From: Parasalinivibrio latis
Lineage (GTDB): Bacteria > Pseudomonadota > Gammaproteobacteria > Enterobacterales > Vibrionaceae
DNA: 64,000 bases
Reading direction: 5' to 3'
NCBI RefSeq assembly: GCF_036825535.1
Contig: NZ_CP098812.1
Location: forward strand, 2,232,001-2,296,000
Each line of letters begins with the position of its first letter. Within the stretch, counting starts at the first letter, position 1. The position numbers and the translations under genes were made by a program. The notes beneath the pieces are model-generated. The model did no database searches and had not been told where the DNA came from. It was given only the letters and a program-made list of their open reading frames with translations. Positions 16,207-25,655 of the stretch are shown here, one piece after another.

Positions 16207-18897
16207 TTGTCGGGGGCACTGCCATTGAGTTTTTCATCGTTTTCTCACAGAGCATTGATCGTTGACAGTTGTTCTGAACAACTCGCCTCTCATGCCATTT
16301 TCCTTAAAGCTGCGGGATACAACGTCCAATCAGTTAAAACCTTAAAAGCAGCCCAAGAGGTGCTAGAGCGTAAAGAGACCGACATATTGTTCTTTGACGC
16401 TGGTATCCCGATAAAAGAAACCATCTCGTTTTGTAAATACGTACGTTCACAAAGCCAGTTTCAACACTTTCCAATATTAGCGATATTTCCGAAATCTCCC
16501 CCTGTCGAATTGAAAAGAAAGCTTTATGACATTGGAATCTCGGACTATTTGGTGTTGCCACTCACCTCCAGTGAAATAGTTTCATCTGCAAATGCCGCAT
16601 GCGAACTATATAAACTGAGAGCAGAAAAATCATTAGCTTGTAAAAGTGATATCGATCTTACTTTGGAAATTGACAGGGAAATTCGCCCGCTACTCGATAT
16701 CATGTCTGGCAGCAGTTACCTTCTGAGAAAAACTCAACTTACTGGGAAGCAACATTCCTATGTCCGTAACATCCACCGGACCGCAATTCTTGCTGCCGAC
16801 ATCATGGACAGTTTGATAGATTACTTGCAATTGGATAATGGCAATCTACAAATTGAAAACAAACCGTTTGATCTAGATGACTTACTTTCCAACATTGGCG
16901 ATTTATTAATCGATGAGGCAGAGAGCCGAGATATTGAGTTACTATTTGAGGTTCCGTTAGATATACCTCGCTCTTTAAAAGGGGATCCCAAGCGTTTGGA
17001 AAGAATACTGTTTTGTGTTCTGAACTATGTTATCCGCCACCAACGTCACTCAATAGTACTCCTGCGTATATCAGAGGAAAAATCATCTGGATATGTCACG
17101 ACATTAAAGTTCGATATTGAACAAAAATGTACTGATAAAATATTTAGTGCGGCGAACAAGCTTAATTACAATAAAAACATCAATAAAAAATCAATAGAAG
17201 ACAATGATATTGGTTTATACCTTTGCAAACATATCGTCGAATCTATTGGTGGCAAAATACAACATGTGTTTAGAGGCGAGCATCACGTCGGCTTCTCTCT
17301 GGTCTTTTCTTTCGAGTCATTTCATCAGAGTCAACCGAAAACTTTTGCAGTTCCGATGGATATTAGGCATCTAAATGTTCTGATTGTAGATGACAACCCA
17401 GACGCAAACGAGATATTAGGAACCATTCTTGAGTCTTTAGGTTTCTGTTATCAAACCACAACGTCAGTGCGTGCAGCCACCGCTTGTATAGAAGCGACGG
17501 CCAATAATACAAATGTTCCAAACATTGATCTTATTCTTCTTGACTGGTTAATGCCGGAAGGAAATGGTACTGAGTTAATAGACAAGATGCTAATAAGTGA
17601 GAACCTCCCTTCAGATATACCAATCATCATGATCAGTGCATACGACATATCTAAGTTTGAAAATGAATCTCTATCCAACAGAATTAACGGTTACCTTCAC
17701 AAGCCCATAAATGCCTCAATATTGTTTGATGAAATCATGACCGTAATGGGACAAGCACCTTCAAAAGGCCACGTAAATAGACTTGATAACCAATTTTCTT
17801 CCGCGTTCAGTTTGGATGGGTCGGGAAAACATATTCTTGTCGTTGAAGACTTACCACTTAACCAGGCAATTGTTAATGAAGTGCTTTTGTCTCATGGGTT
17901 TATTGTCCAATCTGTACAAAATGGAAAAGAAGCTCTCGCCGCCATCGAAGAGTCCCCAGAGCTGTTTGATGCTGTACTGATGGATATAGAAATGCCTGAA
18001 ATGAATGGATTTGAAGCCACCCATCAAATAAGATCTCATACAACATGTGATGACCTTCCCATCATCGCTATGACAGCACATACGAAAGAAGAAGACAGGC
18101 TTAGATGTCTTGACGCTGGGATGAATGCACATCTGAACAAACCCATAGACCCAGACTGCTTAATAATTGAATTAGCAAAACAGCTAAATATTACCCATTT
18201 TTCTGGGGATTTTCATGAGATGCCCTCGCGGTTGTCTACATTTCACAATAGACGATTAGTTAATATAGAAGAAGGAATAAATCGAGTTGTCGGAAACCGA
18301 GAGCTTTACATGAAACTGTTGGGTAAATTCAGTCAAGAAATAGAAGACTATTATACTAAAATACAATCACATATTTACGAAGATAATTATATCGATGCAG
18401 CCAATATTGCACACCAACTTGCAGGTGTAGCCGGAAACCTTTCAATCAATGACATTAGACTAATTTGTAAAGAACTACAACGTGTTTTAGAAGAAGACGA
18501 AATTGAAAAAAGTGATTACTTGATAGAACAATTACGAACAATTATATCTGATACTAAAAAAGAAATTGAGCAAATAGTGAAATCAGAATCGCAGGAAGAC
18601 ATCGTCCCAGATAAATCTAATACGGATAATACACTGATAGATATTGAGGCAGATCTTTGCCTAAGAGAACTTCTAAATAAAATTGAAGTGTATGACCTAA
18701 GTGCTATAGATTATTACTTTGTGGTTAAAAACTCACACAGAACCCTTAGAAACAATGATAAATATATTGAGCTGGGAACATTACTTGAGTCTTTGGATTT
18801 CGACAAAGCCCGGTCTTCATTATCGGAGTTAATTGGAAATAAATCTGGTTCAGGTGGAAGTTCTTGTCTGGAAGGAAAGTCTAATGAAACGGAATGA
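16207..18897 (+). CDS. Kinase-dead hybrid phosphorelay protein (REC - pseudokinase - REC - REC - Hpt)
   Basis: 896 residues, no membrane segment. A divergent receiver lies at about 15-125 (D20 and D64 present, but VLP where the usual KP lies). A HisKA/HATPase-like region covers about 150-370: the expected SHEIRTPL reads DREIRPLL, with Arg157 in place of the phosphorylated His, and the N box and DxGxG box are unrecognisable. Two canonical receivers follow: 389-510 (D395, D396, D446, K499) and 541-655 (E547, D548, D593, T623, K645). A histidine phosphotransfer domain has His736 in IAHQLAGVAGNL. I infer that it accepts phosphate from another kinase and relays it. The TTG start has GGAAG seven bases upstream. 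The end overlaps the next gene by 14 bases, so the REC-GGDEF-EAL protein is the obvious partner. Confidence 0.85.
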   Translation: MSGALPLSFSSFSHRALIVDSCSEQLASHAIFLKAAGYNVQSVKTLKAAQEVLERKETDILFFDAGIPIKETISFCKYVRSQSQFQHFPILAIFPKSPPVELKRKLYDIGISDYLVLPLTSSEIVSSANAACELYKLRAEKSLACKSDIDLTLEIDREIRPLLDIMSGSSYLLRKTQLTGKQHSYVRNIHRTAILAADIMDSLIDYLQLDNGNLQIENKPFDLDDLLSNIGDLLIDEAESRDIELLFEVPLDIPRSLKGDPKRLERILFCVLNYVIRHQRHSIVLLRISEEKSSGYVTTLKFDIEQKCTDKIFSAANKLNYNKNINKKSIEDNDIGLYLCKHIVESIGGKIQHVFRGEHHVGFSLVFSFESFHQSQPKTFAVPMDIRHLNVLIVDDNPDANEILGTILESLGFCYQTTTSVRAATACIEATANNTNVPNIDLILLDWLMPEGNGTELIDKMLISENLPSDIPIIMISAYDISKFENESLSNRINGYLHKPINASILFDEIMTVMGQAPSKGHVNRLDNQFSSAFSLDGSGKHILVVEDLPLNQAIVNEVLLSHGFIVQSVQNGKEALAAIEESPELFDAVLMDIEMPEMNGFEATHQIRSHTTCDDLPIIAMTAHTKEEDRLRCLDAGMNAHLNKPIDPDCLIIELAKQLNITHFSGDFHEMPSRLSTFHNRRLVNIEEGINRVVGNRELYMKLLGKFSQEIEDYYTKIQSHIYEDNYIDAANIAHQLAGVAGNLSINDIRLICKELQRVLEEDEIEKSDYLIEQLRTIISDTKKEIEQIVKSESQEDIVPDKSNTDNTLIDIEADLCLRELLNKIEVYDLSAIDYYFVVKNSHRTLRNNDKYIELGTLLESLDFDKARSSLSELIGNKSGSGGSSCLEGKSNETE

Positions 18898-20623
18898 CAT
18901 TAGCTCAGACAAACCAACTGTTTTAGTTGTAGATGACTCGGCAGAATGTATCAAGATACTGAATGAGATACTTCATGAAGATTATCGGGTTTTATTTTCA
19001 AAGGATCCTGAAAACTGTATTGACCTGATAGAGACACATAGCCCAGACATAGTTTTACTCGATATAAACATGCCCGATATTGACGGTTTCCACATATGTC
19101 AGTCAATCAAAGGAAACCCATTTACCAGAGATACGCCCGTCATATTCATTACAGATAAAGATGCTATTGAAAATAGGGAGGCCGCATTTAAACTTGGCTG
19201 CAATGATTTTATGACAAAACCGGTTTCACCTTATGAAGTTAAAATGAGAGTTTATAATCAACTCAGATTAAAACGCAATGAAGAGTTGATAATGCAACGG
19301 GCACTCTATGATCACCTAACTGGATTACCAAACCGTTTACTCTCTTTAGATCGCTTACGTTATGCAATATCCCATGATATAAGAATGAGTAAGGTGACAG
19401 GAGTGATCTTCGTTGATGTAGATAAGTTTAAAAACATCAATGACACTATGGGACATGATATTGGAGATAAGCTACTAATAAGCATAGCAAATAGATTTAA
19501 AAACGCTCTCCGAAAAGACGATACTATCGGAAGGCTGGGAGGTGATGAATTTTTAATTGTCATACCCGGTCTTAACAACGCCGAAGATGCAAAACATGTA
19601 GTTAGTAAAATTCGCCGCGCGGTTACTGAACCTATCTTTATAGATAACAAGGAATTCAGAGTTACCGTCAGTATGGGGTTATCACTCTGTCCGTATGATA
19701 GCGAAGATTATAACCAGCTACTTTCAAATGCAGATATGGCGATGTATCAAGCTAAGCGCGATGGAAGAAATGGATTTCATTTGTTCACCCAGGAAATGAA
19801 TGAAAATATTCACCGGAAGATGCAACTGGAAAACCATCTCCACCGAGCTATCGATAATGGTGAACTTAGCGTCTACTACCAGCCTTTGGCTAACATTAAA
19901 TCCTCCATTGTCACTGGTGCTGAAGCCCTTTTGCGTTGGCACAGCCCAGTATTAGGTGCTGTTGAACCCAAAGAGATTTTCCCTTTAATTGAGCAAAACC
20001 CACTAATACATGAAATTGGAAAATTTGTTCTGGAAACAGCCTGCAAGGAACTGGGGCCAATTAGAAATAGTTTCGGAGAGCCAATAGATATAGCAATTAA
20101 CATATCGCCACAGCAACTTCGTTCTCCCGATTTTATTCCATTCATTGAAAAAACGATTAAAAAATATCATATACAACCATCAAGACTGGAGTTAGAAGTA
20201 ACAGAAACAGTGATGTTAAGTCACCGCATCGATATTTTTAATGTTCTTGAAAAACTGAGGAGTTTCGGAATTCGTCTCTCACTGGATGATTTCGGGACAG
20301 GTTATTCCTCTCTTAGCTATCTATTAAAATATAACTTTGATATTTTGAAGATTGACCGGTCCTTTGTAGAGAGCTTAGGAAAAAACAAACAACACGACGC
20401 ACTGGTCTCTGCGGTTATTAGTCTGGCCGAAAGTTTGGATTTACATGTTATCGCGGAAGGGGTTGAGTCTAACGAACAGTTACTTGAGTTGGATCGCAAA
20501 GGATGTGAAACAATACAGGGCTTTCTTATCAGTCCTGCGGTACCGTTAGATCAGTTTATAGAAATACTTAACCGAAAAGAAAATGTTAAACCAAAAAATA
20601 TAAAAAGAATAAAACAGGCGTAA
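18884..20623 (+). CDS. REC-GGDEF-EAL response regulator for cyclic-di-GMP
   Basis: 579 residues. The receiver (1-125) has D17, D18, phosphoacceptor D60 and K112. The GGDEF domain has an intact GGDEF at 219-223 and an inhibitory RxxD site (R210-D213) five residues before it. The EAL domain has EALLRW (from 347), ETVM, DDFGTGYSSL and KIDRSFV, so both the cyclase and the phosphodiesterase look complete. It probably makes or breaks c-di-GMP depending on receiver phosphorylation. I chose the ATG at 18884, preceded by GGAAGGAAAG; an upstream in-frame start at 18833 lies well inside the previous gene. Translational coupling with that gene is likely. Confidence 0.93.
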   Translation: MKRNDISSDKPTVLVVDDSAECIKILNEILHEDYRVLFSKDPENCIDLIETHSPDIVLLDINMPDIDGFHICQSIKGNPFTRDTPVIFITDKDAIENREAAFKLGCNDFMTKPVSPYEVKMRVYNQLRLKRNEELIMQRALYDHLTGLPNRLLSLDRLRYAISHDIRMSKVTGVIFVDVDKFKNINDTMGHDIGDKLLISIANRFKNALRKDDTIGRLGGDEFLIVIPGLNNAEDAKHVVSKIRRAVTEPIFIDNKEFRVTVSMGLSLCPYDSEDYNQLLSNADMAMYQAKRDGRNGFHLFTQEMNENIHRKMQLENHLHRAIDNGELSVYYQPLANIKSSIVTGAEALLRWHSPVLGAVEPKEIFPLIEQNPLIHEIGKFVLETACKELGPIRNSFGEPIDIAINISPQQLRSPDFIPFIEKTIKKYHIQPSRLELEVTETVMLSHRIDIFNVLEKLRSFGIRLSLDDFGTGYSSLSYLLKYNFDILKIDRSFVESLGKNKQHDALVSAVISLAESLDLHVIAEGVESNEQLLELDRKGCETIQGFLISPAVPLDQFIEILNRKENVKPKNIKRIKQA

Positions 20624-20748
20624 AGCAGCGGAACAAGTAATTTTCTATAAATAACTCACGTCAGTTAGTCCTTCATTTGAAACACAGCCTACCCCTGTCC
20701 TACAGTAGAATTCATATTTATAAACTGGTAAAACCGGGCGGAAACGTA

Positions 20749-21324
20749 ATGTCTACACTTTGTCTGACCTGCAAATGTGGAAAGCTGAAAGGTATTGCTC
20801 AACACATTGACAACAATTCAGTTACCCGGATTGTATGCTACTGCAAAGACTGCCAATCTTTCGCCATCGAACTGAATGCTGGTTATGCCATGAACGACCA
20901 TGGTGGAACAGCGATATTTCAAGTCCCCCCTTCTAAACTGATTATTACGGAGGGTTCGCAATATCTCCGTAGCCTCCGCCTGACACCCAAGGGGTTAATT
21001 CGTTGGTATGCCGGTTGCTGCAACACGCCGGTTGGTAACACACTATCAGCCAAGCTTCCTTTTATTGGTGTTATCGAAGCTTTTATATCAGCCAATGAAG
21101 ACGTTGAGTCCAAACTTGGCCCGGTGAGAGGTTCTGTGTTTGTGAAATCTGCTCGCACCCCACCTCCCGCATCGTTGCGGGGTTCAGATAACACTTTCTC
21201 ACTCCACACTCGTATTCTCGTTAGCCTACTCAAATGGAAGATAAAGTACAGCCAGTGTCAGTCTCCATTTTTCCTACCAGATGGAAACCCTGTTTGTCAG
21301 CCTCGAATCGTGAAGAAAAAGTGA
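20749..21324 (+). CDS. DUF6151-like cysteine-rich protein
   Basis: 191 residues with CKCGK near the N terminus and CYCKDCQSF, then GCCNTPVGN. This layout resembles glutathione-dependent formaldehyde-activating (Gfa-like) folds, with cysteines that probably bind zinc. I recall this variant as DUF6151; no function is established. The start is the ATG at 20749 after GGCGGAAA. An in-frame codon at 20677 would add 24 residues without family character. Confidence 0.7.
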   Translation: MSTLCLTCKCGKLKGIAQHIDNNSVTRIVCYCKDCQSFAIELNAGYAMNDHGGTAIFQVPPSKLIITEGSQYLRSLRLTPKGLIRWYAGCCNTPVGNTLSAKLPFIGVIEAFISANEDVESKLGPVRGSVFVKSARTPPPASLRGSDNTFSLHTRILVSLLKWKIKYSQCQSPFFLPDGNPVCQPRIVKKK

Positions 21325-21331
21325 ACGCCAT

Positions 21332-21359
21332 AATAAAGGCGCTGAAGAGCGCCTTTATT
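21332..21359. terminator. Bidirectional terminator
   Basis: AATAAAGGCGCT and AGCGCCTTTATT pair around GAAG, between two convergent genes. Confidence 0.85.
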
Positions 21360-21365
21360 CTACTG

Positions 21366-21716
21366 CTAAAATAACCAGTTTTTCGGGTCAGGTTGGGGTT
21401 GCATGTTGTCCAATAGCTTAATGCCTTTCACACAGCGGATAATTACCCATACAGCCCAGACAGGGAAAGCAACATAGCCAAGAGAGATGACGGAAGACAA
21501 CAATGATCCGGCAATCAAGAACAACATCCCGTACCAGAAGGTGTTGGCCTGAAACTCATAGTGGCTCTTCAACCACCCAGGCGCTTCCTTTTTGTTAACG
21601 TATGCCATAACGACACCAATCACTGTCGTCAGGCCGATGATGATGCCCACCATATAAAGGACGTAGATAATTTTGGCATTACGTTGAGAGGAATTTTGCT
21701 TATCGTTATTTTCCAT
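21366..21716 (-). CDS. DUF4870-like small membrane protein
   Basis: 116 residues with three hydrophobic segments: about 18-38, 62-80 and 84-100. The motif SHYEFQANTFWYG is characteristic of the DUF4870/Tic20-like family, whose function is not known. The start at 21716 has GGAG five bases upstream. The frame continues to 21743 with no further support. Confidence 0.75.
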   Translation of the reverse strand: MENNDKQNSSQRNAKIIYVLYMVGIIIGLTTVIGVVMAYVNKKEAPGWLKSHYEFQANTFWYGMLFLIAGSLLSSVISLGYVAFPVWAVWVIIRCVKGIKLLDNMQPQPDPKNWLF

Positions 21717-21900
21717 AATGGCTCCATTTTTCATACCGGGCAAACTTCCAGAAAGATCCCGGAGACAGCAAGAACTTTATGCCCGGGAGGCTTCAGGAAT
21801 CTGGTGCACAGTGCTTTAAAAGGTGTACAGGCATGACCAACCAGTCTGGTTAGTAGAAAAAGGATACGCTCGGGGGGAAAGCTTTTGTCAGGAACGGGTT

Positions 21901-21931
21901 AAAAAAACAGCCGCTGGTTGTGCGGCTGTTT
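21901..21931 (-). terminator. Terminator of the nucleoside ABC transporter operon
   Basis: On the minus strand AACAGCCGC and GCGGCTGTT pair around ACAACCA, followed by a T run, 18 bases after the last permease gene. Confidence 0.9.
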
Positions 21932-21948
21932 CAGGTTTATCGGCAAAT

Positions 21949-22923
21949 CTATCGCTCTTTTACATAGGGTCGCCCAATCGCTTTGGGGGCCATCGCCTTG
22001 CCAATAAATCCGGCAAGCAGTACCACAGTCAACACGTATGGAAGTGCTGAGAATACCTGGGTCGGAAGAACACCAATAATTGGTATAGATACGCCTTGCA
22101 TTCGAGTTTCCAAAGCCGATAAGAAACCGAACAGCAAACAAGCCAGGAAAGCATTCCGTGGCTGCCACTTCCCGAAAATAACCGCAGCCAGAGCAATATA
22201 GCCTTGCCCAGCGGTCATTTCCCGGCCAAACGATGCATTTTGCGCTGTGGAGAGATAAGCACCGGCCATACCACACAGAATACCCGCGACAATCACCGCT
22301 CGATAACGTACAAATGCAACGGAAATACCTGCGGTATCAATGGCATTCGGTTCTTCACCGACCGCTCGCAACCGCAAACCAAATCGCGTGCGAAACAATA
22401 CCCACCACGCAACACCCACAGCAATAAATGACAGGTATACCAATAGGTTATGCCCTGATATCACCTCTTTATATAGAGGCCCTAATACCGGAATCGTATC
22501 ACCCAGCCATTCGGCACCCGGTAACTCTATCGGCAAAAAACGCTGTTCGCTGACCAGAGCCGGGGTTTGGCCCCCCCGCTCAAACCAGGCATGACCAAGT
22601 GTGATAGTCATTCCTGATGCGAAGAAGTTAATAGCAAGGCCAGATATTATCTGGTCTCCCCGCTGGGTAATCGATGCATAGCCGTGCACAAGTGCCAGCA
22701 TAACGGAGCTTAAAATTGCAGCAAACAACCCCAGCCAGGGGTTACCGGTCACATAGGCCACTGACGCTGCAACAAAGGCAGAGAACAGCATTTTGCCTTC
22801 CAAGCCAATGTCCACAATGCCAGATCGCTCGGAAAATATTCCAGCCATCGCCGCAAAGATTAACGGCACAGCCAAACGAATAGTCGAATCCGCAGTTGAA
22901 AGCAGCCAAGGTAGCAAGTCCAT
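21949..22923 (-). CDS. Nucleoside ABC transporter permease (second subunit)
   Basis: 324 residues, eight to nine membrane helices, BPD_transp_2 (LivH/BmpB-like) permease. It begins with LSTADSTIRLAVPLIFAAMAGIFSERSG, where the GIFSERSGIVDIGLEG segment is the hallmark of the YufQ/NupQ subgroup, and has the EPNAIDTAGI ATPase-contact loop. It forms the membrane channel together with the permease encoded three bases upstream. Last gene of the operon. Confidence 0.9.
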   Translation of the reverse strand: MDLLPWLLSTADSTIRLAVPLIFAAMAGIFSERSGIVDIGLEGKMLFSAFVAASVAYVTGNPWLGLFAAILSSVMLALVHGYASITQRGDQIISGLAINFFASGMTITLGHAWFERGGQTPALVSEQRFLPIELPGAEWLGDTIPVLGPLYKEVISGHNLLVYLSFIAVGVAWWVLFRTRFGLRLRAVGEEPNAIDTAGISVAFVRYRAVIVAGILCGMAGAYLSTAQNASFGREMTAGQGYIALAAVIFGKWQPRNAFLACLLFGFLSALETRMQGVSIPIIGVLPTQVFSALPYVLTVVLLAGFIGKAMAPKAIGRPYVKER

Positions 22924-22926
22924 ATC

Positions 22927-24036
22927 CTACTCCACTGTCTGTTGGCGGGTGAAAAGCCGTTCAACCGGCTCTCTGATAAGGCGGTCCATCGCGCCGGTGA
23001 AGAAGATCACCAGGCCCTGAATAACCATAATCAATTCAGGATTGAGGCTCGGCATTTCAAACTGAAGCTCTGTTCCCCCTTGATAAAGGGCACCGAAAAG
23101 CAAAGAAGCCAGGATCACACCCACCGGATGGTTTCGTCCCATCAGGGCAACAGCGATTCCGATAAAGCCAAAGCCACCAGTAAAATTAAGGATGAGCCGG
23201 TTCTGGGCACCAAACACCTCATTCAGAGCCATAAGACCTGCAAGGCCACCGGAAATTGCCATCGCAATGATGATGATCTTCTGCGTGTTGATCCCTGCAT
23301 ACGTTGCTGCAGTCTGGTTCTGGCCCACAACCCTAATGGCATAGCCCAAACGAGAGCGGAATAACAACAGCCATACCAACCACGCTGTAATCAATGCAAT
23401 GAATACTGTGGGATTGAGTAATGAAAACGGCAGCTCAAATCCGTAACTCTGTGCCAGCTCATAGAATTTGGGGAAGACAGACTCAGGGTTAAAGTAACGC
23501 GAGTCGGTAGAGTTACCGCCATACTTGGCAATATGTTCAACTAATGCATATCCCATTACTGCCGAGGCAATAAAGTTGAACATAATGGTGGTTACCACGA
23601 TGTGTGAACCCCGTTTTGCCTGGAGGTAGCCTGGTATTGCCCCCCACAGAGCGCCAAATCCGGCTGAAACAAGGATTGCAAGCGGCGCCATTAACCAGAC
23701 GTTTAACACGTCATCAAGTAACAGCATCAATATGCCGATACCCAAACCGGCGATATATGCTTGCCCTTCCCCGCCGATATTGAACATTCCTGCATGAAAT
23801 GCCACCGCGACTGCCAAGCCAGTAAACACAAAATTCGTCGCGTAATAAAGTGTGTTACTCAAGCCACCAAACTCTAGGTTTGTAGCCCCCTTAACCATTA
23901 CACCAAATGCTTCAGCCGGGCTTTCACCGACAAGAAGCACCACAAGACTGGCAATCACCAACGCCAATGCCAGCTGAATAAATGGCACCAAAGCTACTTT
24001 TACCCATGCAGGCGTATGTTGTACTGAGGTAGACAT
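22927..24036 (-). CDS. Nucleoside ABC transporter permease (first subunit)
   Basis: 369 residues with about nine membrane helices, YufP/NupP type. It has MFNIGGEGQAYIAGLG and the ATPase-contact loop VGQNQTAATYAGI. Its start lies 11 bases after the ATPase stop codon and its stop three bases before the next permease, so the genes are tightly coupled. Confidence 0.9.
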   Translation of the reverse strand: MSTSVQHTPAWVKVALVPFIQLALALVIASLVVLLVGESPAEAFGVMVKGATNLEFGGLSNTLYYATNFVFTGLAVAVAFHAGMFNIGGEGQAYIAGLGIGILMLLLDDVLNVWLMAPLAILVSAGFGALWGAIPGYLQAKRGSHIVVTTIMFNFIASAVMGYALVEHIAKYGGNSTDSRYFNPESVFPKFYELAQSYGFELPFSLLNPTVFIALITAWLVWLLLFRSRLGYAIRVVGQNQTAATYAGINTQKIIIIAMAISGGLAGLMALNEVFGAQNRLILNFTGGFGFIGIAVALMGRNHPVGVILASLLFGALYQGGTELQFEMPSLNPELIMVIQGLVIFFTGAMDRLIREPVERLFTRQQTVE

Positions 24037-24047
24037 CCTTTTTCCTC

Positions 24048-25583
24048 CTACGCCTCTTCCCCGGCATTCGACATTAGCATGCCCAGAGCTTTTTCATCTG
24101 TTTCAGCGGCATTAACTTCACCTGTAATTATTCCGTCTACCAGAACAATTATCCGATCAGAAAGAGACATAATTTCATCCAGTTCTGTGGAAACAAGCAC
24201 AACGGCCGAACCGCTGTCCCTCGCTGAAATCAGATTACGGTGTATAAACTCAATAGCGCCAATATCCACCCCTCGTGTCGGCTGGCCTACCAGGAGGATA
24301 TCGGGCTTTCTCATCATCTCTCTGGCGACAATCAACTTTTGCTGATTCCCTCCGGAAAAATTGGCTGACTTGAGATCTGGCGTAGGTGGACGGACATCAA
24401 ACTCTTCCATCATATTCCGGGTGGCACTATCAATAGCCGCCAGATCGAACAGCTTGGCACCGTATGCTGCATCCCCCTGGAACCCCAGAATGGCGTTCTC
24501 AGCAGCAGGGAAAGACTTCACCAAGCCCTGCTTCAGGCGATCTTCAGGAATATGCCCAACCTTCATGTCGCGCATCAGGGCCGCATCACGGTTTGTGGAC
24601 GGTAAAAAAGTACGTTTCCCTACAGAAGTACTAACCATTAACTCTCCCTGTTGGGGAGTGAGTGTACCTGCAAGAAACTCCAAAAGCTGGCTCTGTCCAT
24701 TGCCAGAGACCCCTGCCACCCCTAAAATTTCGCCTCGGCGTACCGAGAAGTTAAGATCTTCCAGTAAGGTGACTCCCCGGCGGTCGCGGTAGGTTACTCC
24801 ACTGACTTTCAGGCATTCTTCCCCAGGGTTAGCTGGCCCTTTCTCAACACGGAGCAAAACTTTGCGGCCAACCATAAGCTCGGCCAGTTCTTGAGGTGAA
24901 GTGTCTGAAGTATCACGCTCTGCGACCATTTCTCCCTGACGCATTACTGACACACTGTCGGTAATTGCCATTATTTCGCGGAGTTTATGGGTAATAAGAA
25001 TGATGGTGACTCCCTGCTCTCGCAGAGAATCAAGGATGCCGAAAAACTGTTCTGTCTCTTGAGGAGTCAATACGCCGGTGGGTTCGTCAAGAATCAGAAT
25101 TCTTGCACCGCGGTATAAGGCTTTTAGAATCTCAACCCGTTGTTGAAGCCCTACCGGGAGATCGCCTACGATGGCATGAGGATCTACATGAAGCCCGTAC
25201 TTTTCCTCTATGGCTCGTAGTGCGGTTTCCGCCTTTTCACTGGCTCCGGCCAGCATGGCTTCCCCTTCTGCTCCCAGCATTACATTTTCCAGAACGGAAA
25301 AAGTTTCCACCAACATAAAGTGTTGGTGCACCATTCCAATACCGGCAGCAATGGCGTCCTGGGAATTGCGGATGTCTGCGGCGACACCGTTGACTTCAAT
25401 CGTGCCGGAATCAGCAGTATAGAAACCGTACAAAATTGACATCAAGGTAGATTTACCCGCCCCGTTTTCACCCACAATACCGTGAATGGTACCTGGCCGG
25501 ACTGTCAGGTCGATATTCTTGTTAGCCCAAACAGGGCCAAAGTGTTTATTGATTTGCTTTAGCGCAATTGCAGGCGCACTCAT
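24048..25583 (-). CDS. Nucleoside ABC transporter ATPase with two nucleotide-binding domains
   Basis: 511 residues with two fused NBDs, as in NupO/YufO and sugar importers. NBD1 has Walker A GENGAGKST near residue 41, the unusual signature VGLQQRVEIL, and Walker B ILILDEPT. NBD2 has a degenerate Walker A (GVSGNGQSQ, no lysine), a good signature SGGNQQK, and LLVGQPT. This is the usual asymmetry of the family. I chose the ATG at 25583 with AAGGAAG upstream; the frame runs on to 25622 through the intercistronic hairpin. Confidence 0.92.
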   Translation of the reverse strand: MSAPAIALKQINKHFGPVWANKNIDLTVRPGTIHGIVGENGAGKSTLMSILYGFYTADSGTIEVNGVAADIRNSQDAIAAGIGMVHQHFMLVETFSVLENVMLGAEGEAMLAGASEKAETALRAIEEKYGLHVDPHAIVGDLPVGLQQRVEILKALYRGARILILDEPTGVLTPQETEQFFGILDSLREQGVTIILITHKLREIMAITDSVSVMRQGEMVAERDTSDTSPQELAELMVGRKVLLRVEKGPANPGEECLKVSGVTYRDRRGVTLLEDLNFSVRRGEILGVAGVSGNGQSQLLEFLAGTLTPQQGELMVSTSVGKRTFLPSTNRDAALMRDMKVGHIPEDRLKQGLVKSFPAAENAILGFQGDAAYGAKLFDLAAIDSATRNMMEEFDVRPPTPDLKSANFSGGNQQKLIVAREMMRKPDILLVGQPTRGVDIGAIEFIHRNLISARDSGSAVVLVSTELDEIMSLSDRIIVLVDGIITGEVNAAETDEKALGMLMSNAGEEA

Positions 25584-25610
25584 GTCACTTCCTTGATTGC
25601 CTAAGACATG

Positions 25611-25640
25611 AAAAGGGCCCATCCCAAAGGGATCGGCCCC
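25611..25640 (-). promoter_or_regulatory. Intercistronic hairpin after the binding-protein gene
   Basis: On the minus strand GGGCCGATCCC pairs with GGGATGGGCCC around TTT, followed by TTTTC. This looks like a leaky terminator or mRNA-stabilising stem between the binding-protein and ATPase genes. It would give more binding protein than transporter, a common arrangement. Confidence 0.75.
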
Positions 25641-25655
25641 AAACGCTTTAACTAT

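Noticed and set aside
18833..18883. Longer start for the REC-GGDEF-EAL gene
   Set aside because: It lies inside the previous gene, while the ATG at 18884 has a good ribosome-binding site and the expected receiver start.
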